NCBI GenBank assembly: GCA_016713225.1
Contig: JADJPO010000003.1
Coordinates: 248,001 to 312,000 of the forward strand
Source: Kineosporiaceae bacterium
GTDB lineage: Bacteria > Actinomycetota > Actinomycetes > Actinomycetales > Kineosporiaceae
Reading direction: 5' to 3'
Length of the DNA: 64,000 nucleotides
Numbering within the stretch: position 1 is the first letter of the stretch; the number at the start of each line of letters is the position of its first letter. The position numbers were made by a program, and so were the translations under genes. The notes beneath the pieces are model-generated. The model was not told the DNA's origin, did not search any database, and saw only the letters and a list, made by a program, of their open reading frames with translations. Below are positions 41,911 to 52,559 of the stretch, one piece after another.

Positions 41911-44184
41911 GTGGAGGGTCCTGAGATCACCAGCGCCGAAGCCGTCATCGACAACGGCAGTTTCGGCAAGCGCACCATCCGGTTCGAGACCGGCCGCCTG
42001 GCCCGCCAGGCCGCCGGCTCGGCCACCGTGTACCTGGACGGCGAGACGATGCTGCTGTCCACCACCGCCGCGGGCAAGCAGCCCAAGGACCACTTCGACT
42101 TCTTCCCGCTGACGGTCGACGTCGAGGAGCGGATGTACGCCGCGGGCCGCATCCCCGGCTCGTTCTTCCGCCGCGAGGGCCGCCCCGGCACCGACGCGAT
42201 CCTGACCTGCCGGCTGATCGACCGCCCGTTGCGTCCCTCGTTCGTCAAGGGCCTGCGCAACGAGGTCCAGGTCGTCGTCACCGTCATGGCGCTCAACCCG
42301 GACGACCTGTACGACGTGGTCGCCATCAACGGTGCCTCGATGTCGACCCAGCTCGCCGGGCTGCCGTTCAGCGGCCCGCTCGGCGCGGTGCGGATCGCCC
42401 TGATCGACGGCCAGTGGGTCGCGTTCCCGCGGCACAGCGAGCTGGAGCGGGCCGTGTTCGACATGGTCGTCGCCGGCCGCGTGGTGACCTCGGGCGCCGA
42501 CGCCGCCTCGGACGACGTCGCGATCATGATGGTCGAGGCCGAGGCCACCGACACGGCCTGGACCCTGATCCAGGGCGGCGTCGGTGCGCCGACCGAGGAA
42601 GTCGTCGCCCAGGGCCTCGAGGCGGCCAAGCCGTTCATCGCCACCCTGGTGCGGGCGCAGGCCGAGATCGCCGCCAAGGCGGCCAAGCCGACCGCGGAGT
42701 TCCCGCTGTTCCCCGACTACGCCGCGGACGCCTACGCCGCCGTCGAGGCCGAGGCCATCGCCGATCTGGCGAGTGCGCTGCAGATCGCGGGCAAGCAGGA
42801 GCGCGAGAGCCGGCTCGACGAGATCAAGGACGCGGTCAAGGGCAAGCTCGCCGACGCGTTCGAGGGCCGCGAGAAGGAGATCTCGGCGGCCTACCGCGCG
42901 GTGACCAAGAAGCTGGTGCGCCAGCGGATCCTGCGCGACAAGGTGCGCATCGACGGCCGTGGCCTGGCGGACATCCGCCAGCTCTCGGCCGAGGTCGAGG
43001 TGCTGCCGCGGGTGCACGGCTCGGGTCTGTTCGAGCGGGGCGAGACCCAGATCCTGGGTGTCACCACGCTGAACATGCTGCGCATGGAGCAGCAGATGGA
43101 CACGCTCTCGCCCGAGACCCGCAAGCGCTACATGCACAACTACAACTTCCCGCCGTACTCGACCGGTGAGACCGGCCGCGTGGGCTCGCCCAAGCGTCGC
43201 GAGATCGGCCACGGTGCCCTCGCAGAGCGCGCCCTGATGCCGGTGCTGCCGACCCGCGAGGAGTTCCCCTACGCGATCCGGCAGGTCTCCGAGGCGCTGA
43301 GCTCCAACGGCTCGACGTCCATGGGTTCGGTGTGTGCCTCGACACTGTCCCTGCTCAACGCCGGTGTGCCACTGCGCGCCCCGGTCGCGGGGATCGCCAT
43401 GGGTCTGGTCTCGGACACCGTCGACGGCACCACCGAGTACGCCGCACTGACCGACATCCTCGGTGCCGAGGACGCCTTCGGCGACATGGACTTCAAGGTC
43501 GCCGGCACCAAGGACTTCGTGACCGCGATCCAGCTCGACACCAAGCTCGACGGCATCCCCGCCTCGGTGCTGGCCGGCGCGCTGACCCAGGCCCGCGACG
43601 CCCGGCTGCACATCCTGGACGTCATGGCCGAGGCCATCGACGGCCCGGACGAGATGTCGCCGTACGCGCCGCGGGTGATCACGGTGAAGGTGCCGGTCGA
43701 CAAGATCGGCGAGGTCATCGGCCCGAAGGGCAAGATGATCAACCAGATCCAGGAGGACACCGGCGCCGACATCTCGATCGAGGACGACGGCACGGTCTAC
43801 ATCGGTGCGACCGACGGCCCCTCGGCCGAGGCCGCCCGGGCGGCGGTCAACGCGATCGCCAACCCGACCATGCCCGAGATCGGCGAGCGGTACATGGGCA
43901 CCGTGGTCAAGACCACGACCTTCGGCGCGTTCATCTCGCTGGTGCCCGGCAAGGACGGCCTGCTGCACATCTCGCAGATCCGCAAGATGGTCGGCGGCAA
44001 GCGGGTCGAGAACGTCGAGGACGTGCTCGGGGTGGGCCAGAAGGTCCAGGTCGAGATCGCCGAGATCGACCCGCGCGGCAAGCTGTCCCTGGTGCCGGTG
44101 CTCGCCGAGGCCGAGCAGGCTGCGGCCGACGCTGCGGACGCAGCGGACGCCGCCAAGGGCGCCCCGGCGGAGGCGAACGCCTGA
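41911..44184 (+). CDS. pnp: Polyribonucleotide nucleotidyltransferase (PNPase)
   Basis: PNPase degrades RNA 3' to 5' by phosphorolysis and can add tails. The 757-residue protein has two RNase PH domains (second with the core GSGLFERGETQ, RREIGHGALAERAL and MGDMDFKVAGT-like GDMDFKVAGTKDF), an alpha-helical linker, a KH domain (KIGEVIGPKGKMINQIQ) and an S1 domain (GERYMGTVVKTTTFGAFI). In actinobacteria this enzyme also makes (p)ppGpp-like nucleotides and RNA tails. The GTG at 41911 is chosen because of the ACGGAGGA ribosome binding site 6 nt upstream, although the frame opens at 41881. Confidence 0.95.
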   Translation: MEGPEITSAEAVIDNGSFGKRTIRFETGRLARQAAGSATVYLDGETMLLSTTAAGKQPKDHFDFFPLTVDVEERMYAAGRIPGSFFRREGRPGTDAILTCRLIDRPLRPSFVKGLRNEVQVVVTVMALNPDDLYDVVAINGASMSTQLAGLPFSGPLGAVRIALIDGQWVAFPRHSELERAVFDMVVAGRVVTSGADAASDDVAIMMVEAEATDTAWTLIQGGVGAPTEEVVAQGLEAAKPFIATLVRAQAEIAAKAAKPTAEFPLFPDYAADAYAAVEAEAIADLASALQIAGKQERESRLDEIKDAVKGKLADAFEGREKEISAAYRAVTKKLVRQRILRDKVRIDGRGLADIRQLSAEVEVLPRVHGSGLFERGETQILGVTTLNMLRMEQQMDTLSPETRKRYMHNYNFPPYSTGETGRVGSPKRREIGHGALAERALMPVLPTREEFPYAIRQVSEALSSNGSTSMGSVCASTLSLLNAGVPLRAPVAGIAMGLVSDTVDGTTEYAALTDILGAEDAFGDMDFKVAGTKDFVTAIQLDTKLDGIPASVLAGALTQARDARLHILDVMAEAIDGPDEMSPYAPRVITVKVPVDKIGEVIGPKGKMINQIQEDTGADISIEDDGTVYIGATDGPSAEAARAAVNAIANPTMPEIGERYMGTVVKTTTFGAFISLVPGKDGLLHISQIRKMVGGKRVENVEDVLGVGQKVQVEIAEIDPRGKLSLVPVLAEAEQAAADAADAADAAKGAPAEANA

Positions 44185-44185
44185 C

Positions 44186-45529
44186 GTGTCGGCAATCCCC
44201 ATGCCGCTGGTACCTCAGGGTGCCCGTGAGCAGATCCTGACCGGGCAGGACGATGCGGTGGTTCGCCGCAGCGTCCTGCCCGGCGGGGTGCGGGTGCTCA
44301 GCGAGGTCATGCCGCACCTGCGTTCGGCCACCATCGGGTGCTGGGTCGGGGTCGGCTCGCGAGACGAGGCCGATGGTCACCACGGCTCGACGCACTTCCT
44401 CGAACACCTGCTGTTCAAGGGGACGGCGCGCCGGTCGGCGATGGACATCGCCACGGTGCTCGATCGCGTCGGCGGCGAGGCCAACGCGGCAACGGGCAAG
44501 GAACACACCTGCTACTACGCCCGGGTGCGGGATGCCGATCTGCCGTTGGCGGTCGACGTCCTGCTCGACATGGTCACCTCGGCGCGGCTCGACCGGGCCG
44601 ACGTCGAGAGCGAGCGCGGGGTGATCCTCGAGGAACTCGCGATGAACGACGACGACCCGAGTGACGTCGTCCACGAGCGGTTCGCCGAGCTGGTGATGGC
44701 CGGGCACCCGTTGGGGCGGCCGATCGGCGGTACCCCCGAGACCATTGCGGCGATCGGCCGCGACGACATCGGCGCGCACTATGCCCGCCACTACGATCCG
44801 CCCGGCCTGGTGATCACGGCCGCGGGGGGAGTGGACCACGATCTGTTGTGCGAGCAGGTGACTCGCGAGCTCGACCGGTCCGGCTGGCACCTGGCCGCCG
44901 ACGCCGAGCCGCGGGCGCGCCGTCCGGTGGGGGGTGCCCCGGCGACCGCTCCCGGGGGCAGCCTGCTGGTGACCCGCTCGACCGAGCAGGCGAACGTGGT
45001 GCTCGGTACCCGGGGCCTGGTGGCCACCGACCCGCGCCGCCACGTGATGTCCGTGCTCAATGCGGTGCTCGGCGGCGGCATGAGCAGCCGGCTGTTCCAG
45101 GAGATCCGCGAGCTGCGCGGTCTGGCCTACTCGGTCTACTCCTTCGCCACCGGGTACTCCGACGCCGGCTATTTCGGCCTGTACGCCGGCTGCATGCCGG
45201 CCAAGATCGACGAGGTGCTGGGACTTCTCGGGTCGGGGCTGGATACCCTGGCGGCCGACGGCATCACCGCCGAGGAGCTCGAGCGCGCGCACGGTCAGCT
45301 GTGTGGCTCGCTGGTGCTCGGCCTCGAGGACACCGGCTCGCGGATGACCCGGCTCGGCAAGGCCGAACTGGTGCACGGCGAGTTCCTCACGCTGGAGGAA
45401 TCCCTGCGGCGGGTGCGCGCCGTGACGGCGGACGACGTCGCTGCGCTGGCGAGCGACCTCGCCTCGCGTCCGCGCTCGCTGACCGTGGTCGGCTCGTTCG
45501 AGACCGGCCGGATCTTCGAAGGAGTCTGA
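44186..45529 (+). CDS. M16-family zinc metallopeptidase (PepR-like)
   Basis: The 447-residue protein has the inverted zinc motif HFLEH (H70, E73, H74) in the N-terminal half and the third ligand in the ERGVILEELAMNDDDP region. The C-terminal half is the inactive M16_C domain with LGGGMSSRLFQEIRELRGLAYSVYS (in parts). This one-chain, two-domain form is the pitrilysin/processing-peptidase type found after pnp in actinobacteria (Rv2782c, PepR, in M. tuberculosis). The GTG at 44186 is 1 nt after the pnp stop. Physiological substrates are not known. Confidence 0.9.
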   Translation: MSAIPMPLVPQGAREQILTGQDDAVVRRSVLPGGVRVLSEVMPHLRSATIGCWVGVGSRDEADGHHGSTHFLEHLLFKGTARRSAMDIATVLDRVGGEANAATGKEHTCYYARVRDADLPLAVDVLLDMVTSARLDRADVESERGVILEELAMNDDDPSDVVHERFAELVMAGHPLGRPIGGTPETIAAIGRDDIGAHYARHYDPPGLVITAAGGVDHDLLCEQVTRELDRSGWHLAADAEPRARRPVGGAPATAPGGSLLVTRSTEQANVVLGTRGLVATDPRRHVMSVLNAVLGGGMSSRLFQEIRELRGLAYSVYSFATGYSDAGYFGLYAGCMPAKIDEVLGLLGSGLDTLAADGITAEELERAHGQLCGSLVLGLEDTGSRMTRLGKAELVHGEFLTLEESLRRVRAVTADDVAALASDLASRPRSLTVVGSFETGRIFEGV

Positions 45530-45532
45530 CCC

Positions 45533-46276
45533 ATGCGTGTCGCGGTGATCGGGGCCCGGGGGCGCATGGGGCGGGCGGTGTGCGAAGCGGTCTCGGCCGC
45601 AGCGGATCTGGAGCTCGCCGCGCAGATCGATGTCACCGACGACAGCGACGGCCTCGATGCGTTGGCCGGGTGCGACGTGGCCGTGCTGTTCTCGGTGCCG
45701 GACGTCGCGCTGGAGCACACCCTGGCGTGTGTGCGTGCCGGGGTACACGCGGTGATCGGCACCACGGGCTGGACGCCGGAGCGGCTCGAGGCCGTTCGTT
45801 CCGAGCTGGAATCGGCTGCGGGAGTGGGGGTTCTGGTTGCCCCCAACTTCGCTCTCGGCGCCGTGTTGTTGTTGCGTTTCGCGCAGATCGCCGCGCCGCA
45901 CTACGAGTCGGTCGAGATCGTCGAGCTGCATCACCCCGACAAGGTCGACGCGCCGTCCGGAACGGCCCGGCACACCGCCGAGCTGATCGCTGCGGCCCGT
46001 GCCAAGGCCGGCTCACCGCCCATGCCCGATGCCACCACCACCTCCCTGGACGGCGCGCGTGGCGCGGAGGTGGACGGCGTCCGGGTGCATGCGGTGCGGT
46101 TGCGGGGCCTGGTGGCCCACGAAGAGGTGCTGTTCGGCGGCCCCGGCGAGATCCTCACCCTGCGCCACGACAGCCTGGACCGCAGTTCGTTCATGCCCGG
46201 CGTCCTCCTCGGCGTCCGGACGGTCGCCTCGCGCCCGGGCTTGACCGTCGGCCTCGAGCACTACCTCGACGCCTGA
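45533..46276 (+). CDS. dapB: 4-hydroxy-tetrahydrodipicolinate reductase
   Basis: DapB performs the NAD(P)H-dependent step after DapA in lysine and diaminopimelate synthesis. The 247-residue protein has the Rossmann motif VAVIGARGRMG and the catalytic/substrate motif ELHHPDKVDAPSGTA. ATG at 45533 has an AAGGAG ribosome binding site and starts 3 nt after the M16 stop. dapA lies about 13 kb further on, separated by accessory genes. Element D follows 29 bp after the stop. Confidence 0.95.
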   Translation: MRVAVIGARGRMGRAVCEAVSAAADLELAAQIDVTDDSDGLDALAGCDVAVLFSVPDVALEHTLACVRAGVHAVIGTTGWTPERLEAVRSELESAAGVGVLVAPNFALGAVLLLRFAQIAAPHYESVEIVELHHPDKVDAPSGTARHTAELIAAARAKAGSPPMPDATTTSLDGARGAEVDGVRVHAVRLRGLVAHEEVLFGGPGEILTLRHDSLDRSSFMPGVLLGVRTVASRPGLTVGLEHYLDA

Positions 46277-46305
46277 CCCCGACCAATCCCACCAAACCCC
46301 ACACA

Positions 46306-46407
46306 AACCCGCTCATGCTCCGCGGGTGACGCGTCATGCTCCGCAGGGGACGTGTGAATCATCGCAAATCGGACTTGGGTGCAACCGCTGCGGAGCATGA
46401 CCGGGTT
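46306..46407. repeat. Palindromic intergenic element, copy D
   Basis: The left arm AACCCGCTCATGCTCCGC (46306-46323) pairs with 46390-46407 with one mismatch. A second CATGCTCCGC half-copy is at 46334-46343. It lies between dapB and the convergent gene at 46445-47065, on the side of that gene's 3' end. Confidence 0.82.
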
Positions 46408-46444
46408 CGCGCCGGGCAGCTGCCTGGGCGCCCTCCAGACCCGG

Positions 46445-47065
46445 CTACCACTGCCGCGACAGGAGCCTCATGAACGCGACGAGTCTTTCCCGCCAAGCGC
46501 GATCGAAACACGGCTGATCGCTGCTGGGCAGGTGTCGCACCGAGTAGCAGCCGCTGTAGACGAACTCGCCCGTGGCGGCGAGGGTGCGCAGCCAGCCGGC
46601 GGCCAGTTGCTGCTCTTGCTCGCCGATCAACTGGACGACGCGTGAGTCCATCCCGTGGGCGACGTCCAGCGGACGGGTGGGGAGCGCGAGCTGTTGCACT
46701 CGGCGGCCGAACAGCCGACTGAGCACCTCACCGCCCGGCTGGAACGCCGCCGACCATTGGCTCCACACCTCCATGCGCCACCGCGCGGTGTGTTCGTAGA
46801 AGTCGCAGACCATCGGATCGAGGTCTGCCGCCCGGAACTCGGAGCCGTCCAGCAGTGACATCGATGCCAGCAACCCGCCATCCGGCTGGTCGGCGCGCAC
46901 GGTGGCCCCGAGTCGATACGCCTCGGCCTGCAGCCAGCTGTCGCCGACCGGTCCGGGGCCGCAGCGTGGAGCGTCGAGCCAGCGTTCGGCGCCGACCAGA
47001 TCGACTCGCCGGCCGACGAACCGCCACCAGGCCCGCGTCGCACCGTCCAGCCTCGTCCCGATCAC
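46445..47065 (-). CDS. Hypothetical protein bracketed by repeat copies
   Basis: I cannot assign a function. The 206-residue product has no signal peptide or membrane segment. It is rich in Trp and Arg, with a central SRLFGRRVQQLALPTRPLDVAHGMDSRVV stretch (in parts) that looks like a folded, soluble domain. The frame opens from a TTG at 47113, but the GTG at 47065 has a GGGAGG ribosome binding site 9 nt upstream and is preferred. The last 20 codons are lower in GC and end abruptly, so a C-terminal truncation is possible. The gene lies between elements D and E, suggesting a small inserted cassette. Confidence 0.6.
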   Translation of the reverse strand: MIGTRLDGATRAWWRFVGRRVDLVGAERWLDAPRCGPGPVGDSWLQAEAYRLGATVRADQPDGGLLASMSLLDGSEFRAADLDPMVCDFYEHTARWRMEVWSQWSAAFQPGGEVLSRLFGRRVQQLALPTRPLDVAHGMDSRVVQLIGEQEQQLAAGWLRTLAATGEFVYSGCYSVRHLPSSDQPCFDRAWRERLVAFMRLLSRQW

Positions 47066-47111
47066 GACAACGAGCCTCCCACGCTGCCCGCACCATCCCG
47101 CCGCCCCGCCC

Positions 47112-47216
47112 AAACCTGCTCATGCTCCGCAGGTGACACCGCGATGCTCCGCAGGTGCCGCCGAATCGCGGCACCTGCGGAGCATCACCGGTTCCCTGCG
47201 GAGCATGAGCAGGTTT
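47112..47216. repeat. Palindromic intergenic element, copy E
   Basis: Outer arms at 47112-47133 and 47195-47216 are a perfect 22-bp inverted repeat (AAACCTGCTCATGCTCCGC and three more bases). Inner arms at 47144-47160 and 47169-47185 are a perfect 17-bp repeat around an 8-nt loop. It sits 14 bp past the stop of the iron-sulfur gene at 47231 on the minus strand. It is the most regular copy. Confidence 0.9.
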
Positions 47217-47230
47217 GGGGTGGTTGGGGG

Positions 47231-48378
47231 TCAGGGGAGGGCTCGGGCCAGGAGTTCGGCGAGGTGGAGGACCTTGGTGCGTGACCTCCGTCGGCGCAGA
47301 CCACCGATCATCTGGCGTTGGCAGACGACGTTGACCACGATCAGGTAGTCGAGGTCGGCGGCCTCGATCTCGTCCAGATGGACGTCGAGCACGCGCTGAG
47401 AGTCCTTGCGGCGCAACAGGGAATACGTCCCGGCCGAACCACAGCACGACCCCGCCGAGGGCAGCTCGACGTAGTCGGCGACCCGGCCGATGAGCTCCCT
47501 CGGCGGCAGGGTCACCTTCAGGCCGTTGCGCAGGTGGCAGGAGTCCTGCAACCCCGCACGCGCTCGGCGGCCGTCGATCGTGAGCGGGACGAAGTCCGGC
47601 ACCTGCTCGGGGTGCTCGGCCCACTGCGCGAGCAGGTACTCCGACAACTCGCGCACCCGCTCGCGCCCCAGCACCCCGGCCAGGTGGGCGCCGCACCCTC
47701 CTGCGGTGACCAGGATGGTGCCCGGCATCAGCCGGCCCATGGTCTCGGCCATATCGTGCGAGATCTGCGACTGCCCGTTGTGGGCGTGCATCGCCCCGCA
47801 ACACCCCTGGCCGGACGGCACGTCGACCACTCCCGGCAGCAGTTTCAGCACCGAGCGCGACACGTTGGGGAACAAGGCCCGCTCGGCACACCCCAGCATC
47901 AGGTGGGCCTGGCCGGGCCGGGCCGCTCCGGTGCGGGGGGCGGCCCGCCGGACGACGCCCGCCGCGGTGAACGCCGGTGTCACCCGCATGGCGTTGCGCA
48001 GTCCCAACGCCAACGGCGGCACGTGGCGACCGCGCCACTGGTGATCGCGCCACTGCTCGAGCAGGTGCCCGTACTGGACGCCGGCTGGGCAGACGCTCTC
48101 GCAGGCCCGGCAGCCGAGACAGAAGGCCGCCTGTTCCTGCAGGGTCGGATCGTCCTCGTCCAGCCGGCCGGTCTCCAGTGCCCGCATCAACGTGATGCGA
48201 CCGCGCGGGCTGGAGCGTTCGTCCTGGGTCATCTTGTAGGTCGGGCAGGCCGGTAGGCAGAAACCACACGAGATGCAGGCATTGAGCAGGTCGGGATCGA
48301 AAATCCCTCGCCGCGTGGTGGTTTCGTCAGCTGGTGGCGCCGCGACCGGCACCGCAGCGTCACCCACCGACTCGGCGC

Positions 48379-48382
<4 letters not shown>
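47231..48382 (-). CDS. Iron-sulfur subunit of a glycolate/lactate oxidase (GlcF-like)
   Basis: The 383-residue protein has two 4Fe-4S motifs, C36-C39-C42-C46 (CISCGFCLPACP) and C88-C91-C94-C98 (CLGCRACESVCP). Two CCG domains follow with GQGCCGAMHAHNG and AGSCCGSAGTY, which is the GlcF/heterodisulfide-reductase-D pattern. It would pass electrons from the FAD subunit encoded upstream to the quinone pool. The GTG at 48382 overlaps the stop of that gene by GTGA, so the two are coupled. It is the last gene of the permease-oxidase operon. Confidence 0.88.
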
Positions 48383-49790
<1,408 letters not shown>

Positions 49791-49794
<4 letters not shown>

Positions 49795-51560
49795 GGCAGC
49801 ATCCAACCGAGAACCGGCGTGGACTGCAGGAACACCAGCGTGCACAGGAAGAGCAGCAGCCCCAGGCTCCACGGCAGCACCCGGCGCAGGATCGCCGACT
49901 CCTGACCGTCCAGGCCGGCCGAGCTGGCCGCGATGGTCAGGTTCTGCGGGCTGATCATCTTGCCGACCACACCGCCGGTGGTGTTGGCCGAGACCAGCAG
50001 CGTCGGGTCGATGCCGGCCTTGGCGCCGGCGGTGGCCTGCAGCTTGGCGAACAGCGCGTTGGCGCTGGTGTCCGAGCCGGTGACCGCGGTGCCGATCCAG
50101 CCCAGCACGGGGGACAGGAACGCGAAGAACGCGCCGGTGCCGGCGATCCAGGTGCCGATCGTGATGGTCTGACCGGAGAAGTTCATCACGTAGGCCAGGG
50201 CCAGCACGCCCATCACGGTCAGGATCGCGAGCTTCAACTTGTTCAGCGTCGAGGTGAAGTCGGCGATCGCCGTCGCCGGGGTGACCTTGTACACCAACGC
50301 CACGATCACACCGCTCAGCAGCAGCAGGGTGCCGGGGTTGGACAGCCAGGTCAGGGTGTAGATGGTCGAGGTGATCGGTTTTCCGGACGAGCCCAGCACG
50401 TGGCCGTCCAACCCGGGCCAGCCGATCTTGCGGTCGGTGCCGGCGAGGAAGGTCTTCACCGCGGGGACCAGCTTGGACACCGAGAACACCGCGATCACCA
50501 GCAGGTAGGGGAACAGGGCCATCCAGATCCGGCCCTGGGTGAGCGGTCCGTCGTCCAGGAAGGAGCCCGAAGTCGTCTTGGTCCGCGTCGTGGTGGCCGT
50601 GGTGCTGCTGCCGCGGCCGTCCGCACGGGCGGCGTCCGCCTCGACATCGCGGTCTGCGGCCAGCCGCTGGTGCGCCTCGTGGGCGCCGACCGGGGTCCAG
50701 ACCCGCAGGAACAGCACGGTGGCGGCCAGGCCGACCAGCGCGGCGACGATGTCGGTGAGCTCGACGGACAGGAAGTTGGAGGTCAGGAACTGGGCGCCGG
50801 CGAAGGACACGCCGGTGACCAGCGCCGCGGGCCAGACCTCGCGCAGGCCGCGGCGTCCGTCGACGATGAGCAGCAGGAGCAGCGGGACGAACGTCGCCAG
50901 AATCGGCGCCTGTCGTCCGACGACCGCGCCGATGTCCGCGGCGGGGATGCCGGTCAGGGTGGCCGCCGTGGTGATCGGGATCGCGATGGCGCCGAAGGCC
51001 ACGGGGGCGGTGTTGGCCAGCAGCACCGTGGAGGCGGCGCGCAGCGGGGCGACGCCCAGGGCGATCAGCATCGTGGCCGTGATGGCGACCGGGGCGCCGA
51101 AACCGGCCAGCGCCTCGAGCAGGCCGCCGAAGCAGAACGCGATCAGCACGGCCTGGATGCGTGGATCCTCGCTGATCACGTCGAAGGTGCGGCGCAGGTC
51201 CTCGAACCGGCCACTGGTCACGGTCAACTGGTAGAGCCAGAGTGCGCAGAGCACGATCCACATGATCGGGAAGGCGCCGAACACGGCGCCCTGGGTGGCC
51301 GAGAGTGCCGCGAGGGGAGCGGGCATGCCATAGGCGAGGACGGCGACCAGGAACGCGGTGGCCACCCCGGCGAGCGAGGCGACGTAGGCCTTGGTCTTGA
51401 CCACGCCGAGCAGGACGAAGACGACGACGAGTGGCAGCAGCCCCACCAGGGCGGAGAGGGCGAGGCTCCCGCCGACCGGGGACAGGCGCTGAGTGAAGTT
51501 CTCGGACAGCACGGGGGATGCCAGCTGAGGTGTCAGCTGGGCGGTCAAGGGCAGGGGGTT
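49791..51560 (-). CDS. L-lactate permease family transporter (LctP-like)
   Basis: The 589-residue protein has about 13 hydrophobic segments. Family signatures are AFCFGGLLEALAGFGAPVAI and the C-terminal SANTTGGVVGKMISPQNLTIA. LctP-type proteins import lactate or glycolate with protons. A polar loop (about 300-345, Thr/Ala/Asp-rich) is longer than usual. The frame opens at 51659, but the GTG at 51560 has a CGGAGG ribosome binding site, while the ATG at 51590 has none. It is divergent from the GntR regulator, and the operator palindrome at 51644-51658 lies between them. Confidence 0.85.
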
Positions 51561-51643
51561 CACGGCGGCCTCCGGGATGCGACGGTGCATGGGGGAGTAC
51601 GGCAGATGGGACAACTGCGGGGAGCGAGGTGGTTCTGCAGTGA

Positions 51644-51658
51644 TGTGGTAGGACCACA
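51644..51658. promoter_or_regulatory. GntR/FCD operator palindrome
   Basis: TGTGGTAGGACCACA is a 15-bp palindrome with a 3-nt centre and contains the FCD-subfamily consensus TNGTNNNACNA. It lies about 18 bp upstream of the regulator's TAGAGT -10 candidate (51676-51681). On the other strand it is just downstream of a TATCGT -10 candidate (51672-51677) for the permease. Binding would repress both. Confidence 0.7.
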
Positions 51659-51755
51659 CGGTGTTCCTGCCACGATAGAGTGACGTGTCGTAGGTAACAA
51701 GAGCTTTTGGGAATCAATGTCCGAATCAACCGCACGTCCTCGCGAGGAGGCCCGG

Positions 51756-52487
51756 ATGACCGCGACCGAGGAGATGGCTCAGGGCTGGCGACCGGTGCAA
51801 CGGGCGAAGACCTACGAGCTGGTCCTGGACCGCATCGAGGAGCAGATCTCCTCCGGTCGCCTCGTCGTCGGTGACCGGTTGCCCTCCGAGCGTCAGCTCG
51901 CCGACGTGCTCGGGGTGAGCCGGGTCGCCGTCCGGGAGGCCCTGCGGGTGCTCGAGGCGATGGGCGTGATCGTGCAGGGCACCGGGTCGGGGCCGGAGGC
52001 CGGCACCGTGCTCACCGCCCAGCCCGCCGAGGCACTCGCCCGCCTGGTGCGGCTGCACGTCACCCTGGCCAGCGTCGGCTCGCGGGACGTGGTGCGGGCG
52101 CGCATCGCCCTCGAACGGGAGTCGGCCCGGCTCGCCGCCGTCCACGCGTCGGCGCAGGATCACACCGAGATCCGCCGTCACCTGGCCGCGATGGACGATC
52201 CGGACGTCACCCCGGAGGTGTTCAACGACGAGGACACCGCCTTTCACGTGGCGATCGCCCGGGCCAGTGGCAACCCGCTCGTGGCCGAGATGACCACGGC
52301 GCTGCGTCTGGCCATGCGCGCCACCCTGCTCGCCCACCTGCAGGACGCCGACGACTTCGCCGGCGTGACCGGGCGCCTCTGCGGTGAACACCACGGCATC
52401 CACCAGGCACTGCTGGACGGCGAGGGAGCGCGAGCCGCCGACCTGGTCGAGGCCCACATCGCCGCCTTCTACGGCGCCGCGGACTGA
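51756..52487 (+). CDS. GntR-family regulator, FCD (FadR/LldR) subfamily
   Basis: The 243-residue protein has an N-terminal winged helix-turn-helix (about 15-85, LPSERQLADVLGVSRVAVREALRVLEAMG, as parts) and a C-terminal all-helical FCD domain with metal-ligand-like residues (DTAFHVAIARASGN, CGEHHGIHQALLDG). LldR-type members respond to lactate. It is divergent from the lactate/glycolate operon. The ATG at 51717 is also in frame. I prefer the ATG at 51756 because of the GAGGAGG ribosome binding site 5-7 nt upstream. Confidence 0.85.
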   Translation: MTATEEMAQGWRPVQRAKTYELVLDRIEEQISSGRLVVGDRLPSERQLADVLGVSRVAVREALRVLEAMGVIVQGTGSGPEAGTVLTAQPAEALARLVRLHVTLASVGSRDVVRARIALERESARLAAVHASAQDHTEIRRHLAAMDDPDVTPEVFNDEDTAFHVAIARASGNPLVAEMTTALRLAMRATLLAHLQDADDFAGVTGRLCGEHHGIHQALLDGEGARAADLVEAHIAAFYGAAD

Positions 52488-52559
52488 CTCGGTGGCTCGG
52501 CTGGTGCTTCGGCTGGTGGTTCGGTCTGAGGCTCGGCCGCTGGCTCAAGCCGGTGGTGC

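Noticed and set aside
41707..44202. 831-codon open frame on the minus strand opposite pnp
   Set aside because: It is an antisense shadow of PNPase, with composition-driven His/Arg/Gly/Leu-rich translation and no recognisable domain.
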